From: Bacteroidales bacterium
GTDB taxonomy: Bacteria; Bacteroidota; Bacteroidia; Bacteroidales; UBA932
NCBI GenBank assembly: GCA_017437825.1
Contig: JAFRXC010000039.1
Location: 1 to 48,806, forward strand
Length of the DNA: 48,806 bases
Direction of reading: 5' to 3'
Part shown: piece by piece, positions 8,148 through 15,847 of the stretch
Layout: each line of letters starts with the position of its first letter
Numbering within the stretch: the first letter of the stretch is position 1
Position numbers and translations under genes: made by a program
The notes under the pieces: generated by a model
What the model was told of the DNA's origin: nothing
Seen by the model: only the letters and a program-made list of their open reading frames with translations
Database searches by the model: none

Positions 8148-8864
8148 ATGGCAACCAGAAGGGAATTCATAAAAAGCGCGGCAATTGCTGCAACGGCAAT
8201 AGCGGTCTCTCCGCTGGTAGAGACCGCCTGCGCCAAAACCACAGACAAGAAAATGAAGGTATTGATGATAAATGGCAGCCCGCATAAGAACGGGAACACT
8301 GCAACTGCACTCGAAGAAGTTGCCGCGCAGCTCAAGACGCACGGAATCGACAGCGAGATATTCTGGATTGGCGTACAACCTGTCCACGGCTGCATAGCCT
8401 GCGGCAGGTGCAATGCGGACGGGAAGTGCGTTTTCGACGACGATCCTTGCAACCAGATAGCCCAGAAAATGACGGAGTCAGATGCTCTGATAGTTGGCTC
8501 TCCCGTGTATTACGGCCAGCCTAACGGAGCCGTCCTGGCCCTTGTGCAGCGCCTCTTCTATTCTAACGGCGCGGCTGTTATGGGCAAACCCGCGGCGGCT
8601 TTCGCCGTATGCCGCAGGGGTGGCGCTACGGCATCTTTCCAGACGCTCAATATGCCTTTCATGATGATGAATATGCCAGTGGTGACTTCCCAGTACTGGA
8701 ACATAGGCTACGGACAGTCCCAGGGGCAGATATCTGAAGACCAGGAGGGCATGCAGACAATGCGCACCCTGGCCAACAATATGGCGGCGCTCCTCAAGGC
8801 CACAGGCGGCAAGCCTATGCCTGGTTCCGAAGAGCGTCACCAGTTCACAAATTTCATCCGCTAG
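8148..8864 (+). CDS. Tat-exported iron-sulfur flavoprotein (NADPH-dependent FMN reductase family)
   Basis: A 238-residue flavodoxin-fold protein preceded by a twin-arginine signal: T3-R4-R5-E6-F7-I8-K9 then a hydrophobic stretch to about residue 27. The mature part starts KVLMINGSPHKNGNT, the FMN-phosphate loop of the family, followed by cysteines at 82, 85, 88, 94 and 101 (CIACGRC then C then C), a compact [4Fe-4S]-type cluster as in iron-sulfur flavoproteins, and GSPVYYGQPNG, the second FMN loop. Folding with FMN and a cluster in the cytoplasm would explain use of the Tat route. It is third in the phosphatase/DUF362 operon. The electron donor outside the cytoplasm is unknown. Confidence 0.88.
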   Translation: MATRREFIKSAAIAATAIAVSPLVETACAKTTDKKMKVLMINGSPHKNGNTATALEEVAAQLKTHGIDSEIFWIGVQPVHGCIACGRCNADGKCVFDDDPCNQIAQKMTESDALIVGSPVYYGQPNGAVLALVQRLFYSNGAAVMGKPAAAFAVCRRGGATASFQTLNMPFMMMNMPVVTSQYWNIGYGQSQGQISEDQEGMQTMRTLANNMAALLKATGGKPMPGSEERHQFTNFIR

Positions 8865-8883
8865 GTTAAACGATCCTTATCAG

Positions 8884-9642
8884 ATGTTCCCTAAAACAAT
8901 CGTCCTTTCCGCCCTGTTGTTATTCGGATTAAGCAATGTTCCTGCTCCCGCGCCAAAAGCCGTTCCGGCAGAGGCGCTGGGGCCTGTAAAATACGAGGTC
9001 CGCTACATACTCAAGGGCATCAATACAAAGGTGGCTGACGTTGCCATTTCCTTGGAGGATTCCAAGTGGAACGGACTGAACGCCCTGCATTCTCACGCCA
9101 AGATCAACGCCTCGTCTGTATTCCGCCTTTTCATGGCTGCAGAGTACATTGCAGACGCGTATTTTACAACGGGCAGTCAGGAGCCTCTTTACTCGATTAA
9201 TCCTATCAAAAAGGGCAAGAAGGAAGGTAAGTTTGAGTGTATCTACGACCGGGATGCCAAAGTTGTAACCTCGGAGTTCGCTCCTCCTTCTGCCAAGCCT
9301 GTGACTGGGACATATCCGTTGGACGGCCGCACTATGGACCTGTTGTCCTTACTTCAGTACGTGCGTTTCCACGATATCCCAGTGGGTTCTACCCTCGATA
9401 TGCATTTGCTGATGAAAGGGAAGTGCGTGGCGGCAACCCTTGTCAACCAGGGCCCGGACAATGATAAATTCCCCGGACAAAGTTCAGAGAGGCTGTTTCT
9501 GAAGATGCTGGAGATGGGCCTTATGGAAAACGGCAGCGGAAACGAAATCACCGTATGGCGCTCTACAAATGAGAACCGCCTGATCCTCGGGTTGGAAACA
9601 ACCCTCAGTTCAGGCGCCATCTCAGTTTCTTTCGCAGAGTAA
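8884..9642 (+). CDS. DUF3108 domain protein, exported
   Basis: A 252-residue protein with an N-terminal signal (residues 1 to about 20) and a DUF3108-like beta-rich body: YEVRYILKGINTKVADVAISL, then HSHAKINASSVFRLFMAAEYIADAYF (26 residues in two blocks around SSVFRLF), YSINPIKKGKKEGKF, and LDLLSLLQYVR-like PLDGRTMDLLSLLQYVR. DUF3108 proteins are periplasmic, of unknown biochemical function, and fold as a barrel-like beta structure. It is the last gene of the phosphatase operon and ends 5 bp from the convergent GH51 gene. Confidence 0.75.
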   Translation: MFPKTIVLSALLLFGLSNVPAPAPKAVPAEALGPVKYEVRYILKGINTKVADVAISLEDSKWNGLNALHSHAKINASSVFRLFMAAEYIADAYFTTGSQEPLYSINPIKKGKKEGKFECIYDRDAKVVTSEFAPPSAKPVTGTYPLDGRTMDLLSLLQYVRFHDIPVGSTLDMHLLMKGKCVAATLVNQGPDNDKFPGQSSERLFLKMLEMGLMENGSGNEITVWRSTNENRLILGLETTLSSGAISVSFAE

Positions 9643-9647
9643 TTTTT

Positions 9648-11609
9648 CTATCTGCTCAGAACGAATATCGTGAAGCTCAGTGCCGGGACTTCTGCTTTTA
9701 TGCTCTTTCCGTTTCCGGTGAATGAAGCCTCTATGGGTACTATGGCATCCGGGTTGTCAAGAGTGTTGTCTTCGTAGAGTTCTTCGCTCTTGAGGTCAAT
9801 CCTCTTAACTGCCTTGAGGCCGGATTCTTCGTTAAAGTTAAGTGCAAGACTCTGGTCCTGTTCAGAAGTGTTGGCTACTTTCACATAAACCAAGTCTCCG
9901 TCCTTTACTGCGCTTGCAAAGAGACCGTTCTGTCCTTCAGCACCGGTAACTGCCTTTCCGTCCATAGTAAGCTTGAGAACATTCTCTCCCTTGTACTGAC
10001 CGTATAGCTGCTGCACGTGCCAGCTTACAGTCCTCATAGAGCGGAGGTTGTCGTACCAGATGAGGTCAGGACGCCACTGCCAGCCCTCGACGTGGGCGAA
10101 GAGGGGAGCGTAGGTGGCCATATGCACTATGTCGGCGTTGCGCTCGAGACCTGTCATGAAGGCAGCCTCAAGCAAAGAGGCGTAGAAGTGATTCCACTTC
10201 TTTCCTGTGGCGTGGCAGGCGTATTCTCCTGCGAAGACCTTTGGACCCTGGCGGTCATAATTATCGTAACGCGCGCCCTGTGACAGGAACCACTCGTATG
10301 GACGATAGAAATGCTCGTCAACCAGGTCTGCGCCCAGACGCTTCATCTCAGGCCAGAGGAAATCGAACTGCTTTCCCTCTGAATCAGGTCCGGAAGAACC
10401 GACTATCTTGATTTCGGGATGAGCCTTGCGGAGGGCTTCTACGAATGGCTCAAGGTGGTCAGGATAAAGCTGGTCCCACTGCTCGTTGCCGATACCGAGA
10501 TACTTTAGGTTGAAAGGAGCGGGATGGCCCATTTCTGCTCGGAGAGCGCCCCATTTGGTATCGGTTCCGCCGTTGGCGAACTCAATCAGGTCAAGAGCGT
10601 CCTGAATATATGGCTGCAATTCTTTCACGGGGACGTGAGCCTCAGGATTGTCATTTTGGAACTGGCAGGCCAGGCCGCAGCTCAGGATAGGGAGCGGTTC
10701 GGATCCAATTATTTCGCTCAAAAGGAAGAATTCGTAGAATCCCAGGCCATAGCTCTGGAAGTAATCCGGGAAGAAACGGTGAGGGAAAGTATACTCCCAC
10801 CTGTTTTCATTTATAGGACGGTTCTCTACGGGACCGACGCTGTTCTTCCAGTTATATCGGGTTTGCAGGTCTGTTCCTTCGACGATGCATCCGCCAGGGA
10901 AGCGGAATATGCCGGGATGGAGGTCTGCGAGTGCCTGTGCAAGGTCTTTGCGGTAAATGCCTTCGAGGGCGTCTCCAGGAACGAGCGATATGTGTTCAAG
11001 GTCGACAGTGGTCCTGGGATTCTCCAGGAAGATGCGCAGTATCGCCTTGGGATCGGTTGTCTCTGGTTTGAGCTCTACCTGGTATTTCTTCCACGATGAA
11101 CCAGAAATATTGACTGTCTGCTGAACGAAGAACTGGTCTTCACCCATAGAAGCGGTATTTGCAAGCTCTACACGGATTGCGCCTTCACCTCCGTCAGGCA
11201 CCCTTGCCCAGACGCTGAAATTGTAGGTTTTACCTGCCTCTACGCCTATTCCGAAGAAGCCTTCGTTGTCAAGGCCTGTCTGCTTATGAGCGTGACCAGG
11301 GTCAGTCAGCCTTGCATAATGGGGACATCTCTCGAATGGGCCGTCTTCCCTGATTGCCACGTTTCCGAATGCTTTCCAGCCCTGAAGGGCATAGGGGAAC
11401 TCGAAAGAGCGGTTCTTGACGAGTTCGGCATACAAACCTCCGTCAGCGGCGAAGTTGATATCTTCAAAGAAGATTCCGTACATCGTAGGCTGGATGGGCG
11501 CTCCTGGATTCAGGACATCGATGTCCAGAGTGTTTAGATTAGATTGAGTACAGGCTATGACTGCGGCGCAAGCAACGGCCAAAGTCAGGACTCGTGCGTG
11601 ATTTTTCAT
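9648..11609 (-). CDS. GH51 alpha-L-arabinofuranosidase, lipoprotein
   Basis: A 653-residue glycosidase that removes terminal alpha-L-arabinofuranosyl residues. The start used is the ATG at 11609, giving MKNHARVLTL and a lipobox-like VIAC (Cys20); an in-frame upstream ATG at 11645 would add 12 polar residues and overlap the promoter. The N-terminal part (about 30-190) carries YGIFFEDINFAADGG and a beta-sandwich insertion; the catalytic barrel has IFRFPGGC, acid/base E376 in GIGNEQWDQ and nucleophile E462 in FAGEYACH; a C-terminal beta-sandwich follows. It is divergent from the sensor-regulator at 11680 and is part of the arabinan locus. Confidence 0.93.
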   Translation of the reverse strand: MKNHARVLTLAVACAAVIACTQSNLNTLDIDVLNPGAPIQPTMYGIFFEDINFAADGGLYAELVKNRSFEFPYALQGWKAFGNVAIREDGPFERCPHYARLTDPGHAHKQTGLDNEGFFGIGVEAGKTYNFSVWARVPDGGEGAIRVELANTASMGEDQFFVQQTVNISGSSWKKYQVELKPETTDPKAILRIFLENPRTTVDLEHISLVPGDALEGIYRKDLAQALADLHPGIFRFPGGCIVEGTDLQTRYNWKNSVGPVENRPINENRWEYTFPHRFFPDYFQSYGLGFYEFFLLSEIIGSEPLPILSCGLACQFQNDNPEAHVPVKELQPYIQDALDLIEFANGGTDTKWGALRAEMGHPAPFNLKYLGIGNEQWDQLYPDHLEPFVEALRKAHPEIKIVGSSGPDSEGKQFDFLWPEMKRLGADLVDEHFYRPYEWFLSQGARYDNYDRQGPKVFAGEYACHATGKKWNHFYASLLEAAFMTGLERNADIVHMATYAPLFAHVEGWQWRPDLIWYDNLRSMRTVSWHVQQLYGQYKGENVLKLTMDGKAVTGAEGQNGLFASAVKDGDLVYVKVANTSEQDQSLALNFNEESGLKAVKRIDLKSEELYEDNTLDNPDAIVPIEASFTGNGKSIKAEVPALSFTIFVLSR

Positions 11610-11642
11610 ATTCTTTTGTGTATTAATTATCTGATTTGTTTG

Positions 11643-11660
11643 CAAATATAGTTATGTTTG
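11643..11660. promoter_or_regulatory. Back-to-back divergent -7 elements between GH51 and the regulator
   Basis: Two TAnnTTTG boxes sit 2 bp apart on opposite strands: TATATTTG on the minus strand (11650-11643, for GH51; a TTG 18 bp upstream at 11671-11669) and TATGTTTG on the plus strand (11653-11660, for the regulator; no good -33). Two polymerases could not bind both at once. Positions relative to both starts (34 and 20 bp) are plausible. Confidence 0.5.
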
Positions 11661-11671
11661 CAGTAAATCAA

Positions 11672-11700
11672 GTGGACAAATGATACGACTAGGTGGACAA
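11672..11700 (+). repeat. Direct repeat GTGGACAA, candidate AraC-type binding site
   Basis: GTGGACAA occurs at 11672-11679 and again at 11693-11700, a 21-bp period (two helical turns), the geometry of many AraC-family half-sites. The second copy is inside the first codons of the regulator. The longer form TAGGTGGA (11690-11697) recurs inverted at 14681-14688, upstream of the endo-arabinanase promoter. A binding role is inference. Confidence 0.35.
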
Positions 11701-14670
11701 TCAACCATACTGATTTGGGCCTTATTGCTGTTATTAATGGTGACGGACATGTCAGCCGCACCCTCTAACGGCTCCGTCTCCGAAGTATATCAGGCCAGGT
11801 TCGTGACTATGGACGACGGTCTTCCCAGCAATTTCGTGGATGACATATTCCTGGACAGTTTCGGATTCCTATGGGTCGGTACATCGGGTGGAGGACTGTG
11901 CCGATATGATGGTTATAACATAGTCCCTTTTACCACCAATACAGATGTCAGTTTAAAAAACAATTTCATCAGGACGCTTGCTGAAGATTCCTGGAACAGG
12001 CTCTGGATAGCATCAGAAGGCGGTTTGGATGTCCTTGACCTAAATACCTGTACTACCTGCGATTTATCCGGTTCTCCTCTTGAACCCTATCTCGACACCT
12101 TCTGCTCATATCTGACGGTAGATGCTGCTGGTTGCGTATGGGTAAAGTTCGACAATACGCTTATACGTGTCTCCTTCGACCGCAACGGAGGAATAGCCTC
12201 ACTGGATTCTTTCCAGGATCAGCGCCTGTCTCCACCCACGGTGATATTCAAGGACGTGGACAAGGACGGATCTGTATGGGTGGGCCTTGCCGGCCGCGTG
12301 AGGAGTATCGTTCCCTCTTCGGCTGGCCTGAGAGAAATGCCCTTGCTCGAGGGCTTTTCATACCGTGAAGACGCCATCCTGTCTGATTTCCTGGTAAGAG
12401 GTGACGAGGTCTGGATATCCACTAATGACGGACTATACCGCTGTGCCCTTAACGGGAACAAGTGGAAATTATATGAGTATGTCCCCTGGGATAGCCACTC
12501 TTTGTCTCAAAATTTCATAACCGGACTGGCGGAAGCTCCTGACAAGCGTCTGATAGCCGCTTCCCTCAAGGGACTCAATGTGTTCGATCCCATAGAAGAC
12601 AGTTTTGACCGTTATGCATCGGACAGCTCTCCGGATCTTCTGAGCAGCGATTTCATCAACTGCATCAAGGCTTTTGGCAACGAGATCTGGCTGGGAACTG
12701 AAAGTGCCGGTCTGATTCATCTTTATCCTGGCAGAATTTCAGTCCGGAACCTCGTAAATGATCCCAGAAATCCGCTTTCAATCGGAGCTAACCCTGTCAA
12801 TGCAATATATGAAGATAAAGATGGAAGAATCTGGTTGGGAAGTGTGGAAGGAGGCATCAGCATCTCAGAACCCGGCATAAATGGATACCGCCGCCTGACT
12901 ATGGCTAATGCAGGATTGAGCCATAATTCCGTCAGCGCGATATGTGCAGATGACAGAGGACGTATCTGGGTAGGTACCTGGGGCGGCGGCCTTGACATCC
13001 TTTCCGGCAATCCTCCTTTTGGAGTAGAATCGAGGCTTGTACCCCGGGGTAATTCAGACGACAGGCTGAGCAATGTGGGGTCCCTGGCCTTGGATGAACT
13101 CAACGGACTGATGTGGATAGGAACCAATACGGGGATCTACTATTATGACCTTGAGACAGGGACCATATACCAGGCATTGCGCCAGCAGACATTTGGATGC
13201 CTTGGAGCCTGCATCGACAATGATGGAAGGCTATGGATGGGAAGTCAGGAAGGTGTGTTTATCTTCGATCTGAAAGCTCGTCAGGGAAGTGGGGGAGACT
13301 ATGCGTTCCCCGTTCGGAATTTCAAATACAAGCTTGACAACCCGACATCCGGCGCAGTAGAAAAAATATATTCAATATGCCAGTCATCTGAAGGAGTCAT
13401 TTGGTTGGGAAGCTATGGCAATGGCATATACAAGGTACAGGAAGACGAGGACGGAGATTTTGTTTTCAAGAATTACAGCAGGGAAGACGGACTGGTAAAC
13501 GACGGAGTCAAATGTATACTGGAAGATAATTCGGGCTGTCTGTGGATATCTACGGAAAACGGCCTGTCATTGTTTTCTCCCAATACAGAGCGCTTTATAT
13601 CCTATAATACAAGGGACGGACTCCTGTCATCCCAGTTTTATTGGAACGCTGCCCTGAAGTCTTCATCCGGAGAGTTGTATTTCGGCAATGTGGCTGGACT
13701 TTCCATCTTGGATCCAGACTACCGGGCGCCAGAGACGGCATTGTCCCGCCTTCATTTTACCCGTATAACCGCAGGAGACCGTCTGGTATTGTCAAGCGCG
13801 CCCAAACAGCTGCGCCTGCACGAGAAGGACCGTTCCATAAACTTTGAGTTCTCTGCCCTGACATTTGGCCCTGCCTCGTCTGTAAGGTATTCCTATTATC
13901 TTGAAGGACAGGACGATACGTGGAAGGAACTTCCTGTAGGCCGCAATTATCTCTCATATACTTCAATGCGCAAGGGCAAGTATGTCCTGCACGTAAAGGC
14001 ATCTGACGAGGCCGGTTTAACCGAGGCGGAATCTTCCCTTCCCATCAGGGTAACTCCATTTTTCTATCACTCCTGGGTATTTTACATGTTGGTAGGAATG
14101 CTCATTGCCTTTGCAATACTGGCATGGCACGATTGGAGGATGAAATCCCTTGTCCGTCAAAGGGAGATACTTCAGGCCAAGGTAGAAGAGCGTACGCGAG
14201 AGATCAATCATCAGAAGAAACTTCTGGAAGACAAGACCGAAGAACTGTCACGGCAGAACAAGATTCTGACACGCCAGAATGAAGAGCTGGCAGGTCAGAA
14301 GATACTTTCCCTCCAGGAAAGCCGACCTGCGGAGAGCAGGGACGAGAAGTTCGTGGCCAAGGTACTGGAGACCATCAGGGAGATGTACAAAGACCCCGAA
14401 CTGGACGTAGCTGCATTCTGCTCTGCAATGGGAATGAGCAAGACTCTTCTCAACAACCGTATACAGGAGACGCTTGGCCAGTCAATAGGCCAGTTCATAA
14501 GAACATACCGTCTTTCCATTGCAAGGGAGATGCTGCTCATTAACAGCGAGACTCATAATATGAACATCTCGGAGATTGCGTATGAGGTAGGATTCAACGA
14601 TCCAAAGTACTTCACACGCTGCTTCTCTAAAGAGTTTGGAGTATCGCCAAGTTCGTACCCCGCAACATAG
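11680..14670 (+). CDS. Membrane-spanning propeller sensor fused directly to AraC DNA-binding domain (HTCS-like, no kinase)
   Basis: A 996-residue inner-membrane regulator. Order: signal anchor (about 8-27); two-component-regulator propeller repeats (about 40-690; repeated LWVGTSGGG, IWLGSVEGG, IWVGTWGGG, LWISTENGL blocks); Y_Y_Y-type Ig domain (about 725-790); one transmembrane helix (about 799-818, starting WVFYMLVGM); a coiled coil (about 828-880); then an AraC-type double helix-turn-helix from about 888 (DEKFVAKVLE) to the end (ISEIAYEVGFNDPKYFTRCF). Classical hybrid sensors carry histidine kinase, ATPase and receiver domains between coil and AraC; none of these is present and there is no room for them. 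It is therefore predicted to bind glycan in the periplasm and DNA in the cytoplasm as one polypeptide. It lies between GH51 and the endo-arabinanase, so arabinan oligosaccharides are the likely signal. Confidence 0.92.
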   Translation: MIRLGGQSTILIWALLLLLMVTDMSAAPSNGSVSEVYQARFVTMDDGLPSNFVDDIFLDSFGFLWVGTSGGGLCRYDGYNIVPFTTNTDVSLKNNFIRTLAEDSWNRLWIASEGGLDVLDLNTCTTCDLSGSPLEPYLDTFCSYLTVDAAGCVWVKFDNTLIRVSFDRNGGIASLDSFQDQRLSPPTVIFKDVDKDGSVWVGLAGRVRSIVPSSAGLREMPLLEGFSYREDAILSDFLVRGDEVWISTNDGLYRCALNGNKWKLYEYVPWDSHSLSQNFITGLAEAPDKRLIAASLKGLNVFDPIEDSFDRYASDSSPDLLSSDFINCIKAFGNEIWLGTESAGLIHLYPGRISVRNLVNDPRNPLSIGANPVNAIYEDKDGRIWLGSVEGGISISEPGINGYRRLTMANAGLSHNSVSAICADDRGRIWVGTWGGGLDILSGNPPFGVESRLVPRGNSDDRLSNVGSLALDELNGLMWIGTNTGIYYYDLETGTIYQALRQQTFGCLGACIDNDGRLWMGSQEGVFIFDLKARQGSGGDYAFPVRNFKYKLDNPTSGAVEKIYSICQSSEGVIWLGSYGNGIYKVQEDEDGDFVFKNYSREDGLVNDGVKCILEDNSGCLWISTENGLSLFSPNTERFISYNTRDGLLSSQFYWNAALKSSSGELYFGNVAGLSILDPDYRAPETALSRLHFTRITAGDRLVLSSAPKQLRLHEKDRSINFEFSALTFGPASSVRYSYYLEGQDDTWKELPVGRNYLSYTSMRKGKYVLHVKASDEAGLTEAESSLPIRVTPFFYHSWVFYMLVGMLIAFAILAWHDWRMKSLVRQREILQAKVEERTREINHQKKLLEDKTEELSRQNKILTRQNEELAGQKILSLQESRPAESRDEKFVAKVLETIREMYKDPELDVAAFCSAMGMSKTLLNNRIQETLGQSIGQFIRTYRLSIAREMLLINSETHNMNISEIAYEVGFNDPKYFTRCFSKEFGVSPSSYPAT

Positions 14671-14680
14671 TGTTCAAAAA

Positions 14681-14688
14681 TCCACCTA
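14681..14688 (-). promoter_or_regulatory. Inverted TAGGTGGA site upstream of the endo-arabinanase promoter
   Basis: On the minus strand this reads TAGGTGGA, identical to 11690-11697 at the start of the regulator gene; the following bases also share a loose pattern. It lies 40 bp before the -7 box at 14728, where an activator would bind. It is offered as a candidate target of the adjacent AraC domain. Confidence 0.3.
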
Positions 14689-14727
14689 ATCAGTTTTTTT
14701 GTGAACTCTTAGGGAAGTAGGATTGTC

Positions 14728-14735
14728 TACTTTTG
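14728..14735 (+). promoter_or_regulatory. Candidate -7 element of the arabinan operon
   Basis: TACTTTTG matches TAnnTTTG, 20 bp before the ATG at 14756. No TTTG is at the right distance, as expected for an activator-dependent promoter, though absence alone proves nothing. Confidence 0.4.
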
Positions 14736-14755
14736 CTTCAGAAAACCATTGAATA

Positions 14756-15805
14756 ATGACACCGAAGCAAAAAATGACCATCCTGATTGCCGCTTTGTTC
14801 CTCTTTGCGGCAAACTGCAAGGCGCAGGCTCCACAGTGGCCAATGGCCTATCCACCAATGCACGATCCTGTGGCTGCATACTGCGACGGAACCTGGTATC
14901 TATTCTCAACCAGCTTCGGTATTGACATACTCAGCTCCAAGGATCTCAAAACCTGGGATCACGCTGGACGGGTTTTCGACAAGGCTCCTCAATGGGCGGT
15001 AGAAACTGTTCCTGGTTATATCGGTCACACCTGGGCGCCAGACATTCTGTATCACGACGGGATGTATTATCTGTACTACTCCTGCTCTTCATTTGGCAAG
15101 AACACTTCCGCCATCGGAGTCGCTACCAACCGCACGCTCAATCCCTCTTCTCCCGACTATCATTGGGAAGACCACGGCTGCGTCGTACGCTCGATAGCGG
15201 GACGCGATCTTTGGAACGCAATCGACCCCAATGTGGTGATAGATTCAGAAGGCAGGGGCTGGCTCAGTTTCGGCTCCTTCTGGGGAGGCATCAAGCTGGT
15301 CCGTCTGGACGATACCCTGACAAAGCTGGCCGAGCCTCAGGAGTGGTTCCCCATCTGCCGCAGGCCGGAGGGTACGGCAGAAGATACTTCGCAGACAGAC
15401 GATGCAATAAAGGCTGACCCTCGCGGACCTGATTTCGATCCGGGCAACGGAGCCGTGGAAGCCCCGTTCATCGTGTACCGCAACGGCTATTATTACCTTT
15501 TTGTTTCATATGACCTCTGCTGCCGCGGAGCCAAAAGCACATATAAAGTTGTGTGCGGGCGCGCGAAGGAGGTTACCGGTCCTTACATCGATGCCGCAGG
15601 CGTTCCCCTGATGCAGGGAGGAGGCACCGTAGTAGTAGGCGGTAACGACCGCTATCCCGGAGCCGGACATTGTGCTGTCGTTCAGAAAGACGGAGTTGAC
15701 ATAATGCTTTTCCACGCTTATGACAGGGATTTCGGATATGACTCCAGACTGCTGGTAAAACCCATAGACTGGTCAGAAGCAGGATGGCCCTCAGTTGCAC
15801 TTTGA
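14756..15805 (+). CDS. GH43 endo-alpha-1,5-L-arabinanase, periplasmic
   Basis: A 349-residue enzyme cutting the alpha-1,5-arabinan backbone. A type I signal ends near KAQA (residue 25), with no lipobox, so it is probably periplasmic. Catalytic propeller residues: base D37 (MHDPV), WAPD at 93-96, pKa modulator D157 (NAIDPN), acid E235 (VEAPF) and H305 (GAGHCAV), the set typical of arabinanases. The length is close to a bare catalytic domain, with no accessory module. It lies 85 bp after the regulator and starts the arabinan operon; a second in-frame ATG (14774) would shorten the signal by six residues. Together with the surface GH43 at 22618 it gives the locus two endo-arabinanases in different compartments. 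Confidence 0.92.
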   Translation: MTPKQKMTILIAALFLFAANCKAQAPQWPMAYPPMHDPVAAYCDGTWYLFSTSFGIDILSSKDLKTWDHAGRVFDKAPQWAVETVPGYIGHTWAPDILYHDGMYYLYYSCSSFGKNTSAIGVATNRTLNPSSPDYHWEDHGCVVRSIAGRDLWNAIDPNVVIDSEGRGWLSFGSFWGGIKLVRLDDTLTKLAEPQEWFPICRRPEGTAEDTSQTDDAIKADPRGPDFDPGNGAVEAPFIVYRNGYYYLFVSYDLCCRGAKSTYKVVCGRAKEVTGPYIDAAGVPLMQGGGTVVVGGNDRYPGAGHCAVVQKDGVDIMLFHAYDRDFGYDSRLLVKPIDWSEAGWPSVAL

Positions 15806-15847
15806 TTAATTACAATATATTCAATATTAATTAAAACACTAAGACAA

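Noticed and set aside
15806-15847. AT-rich 42-bp gap with ATTAATTA-type inverted repeats as an operator
   Set aside because: Palindromic look follows from extreme AT content; no promoter box or repeat elsewhere supports it.
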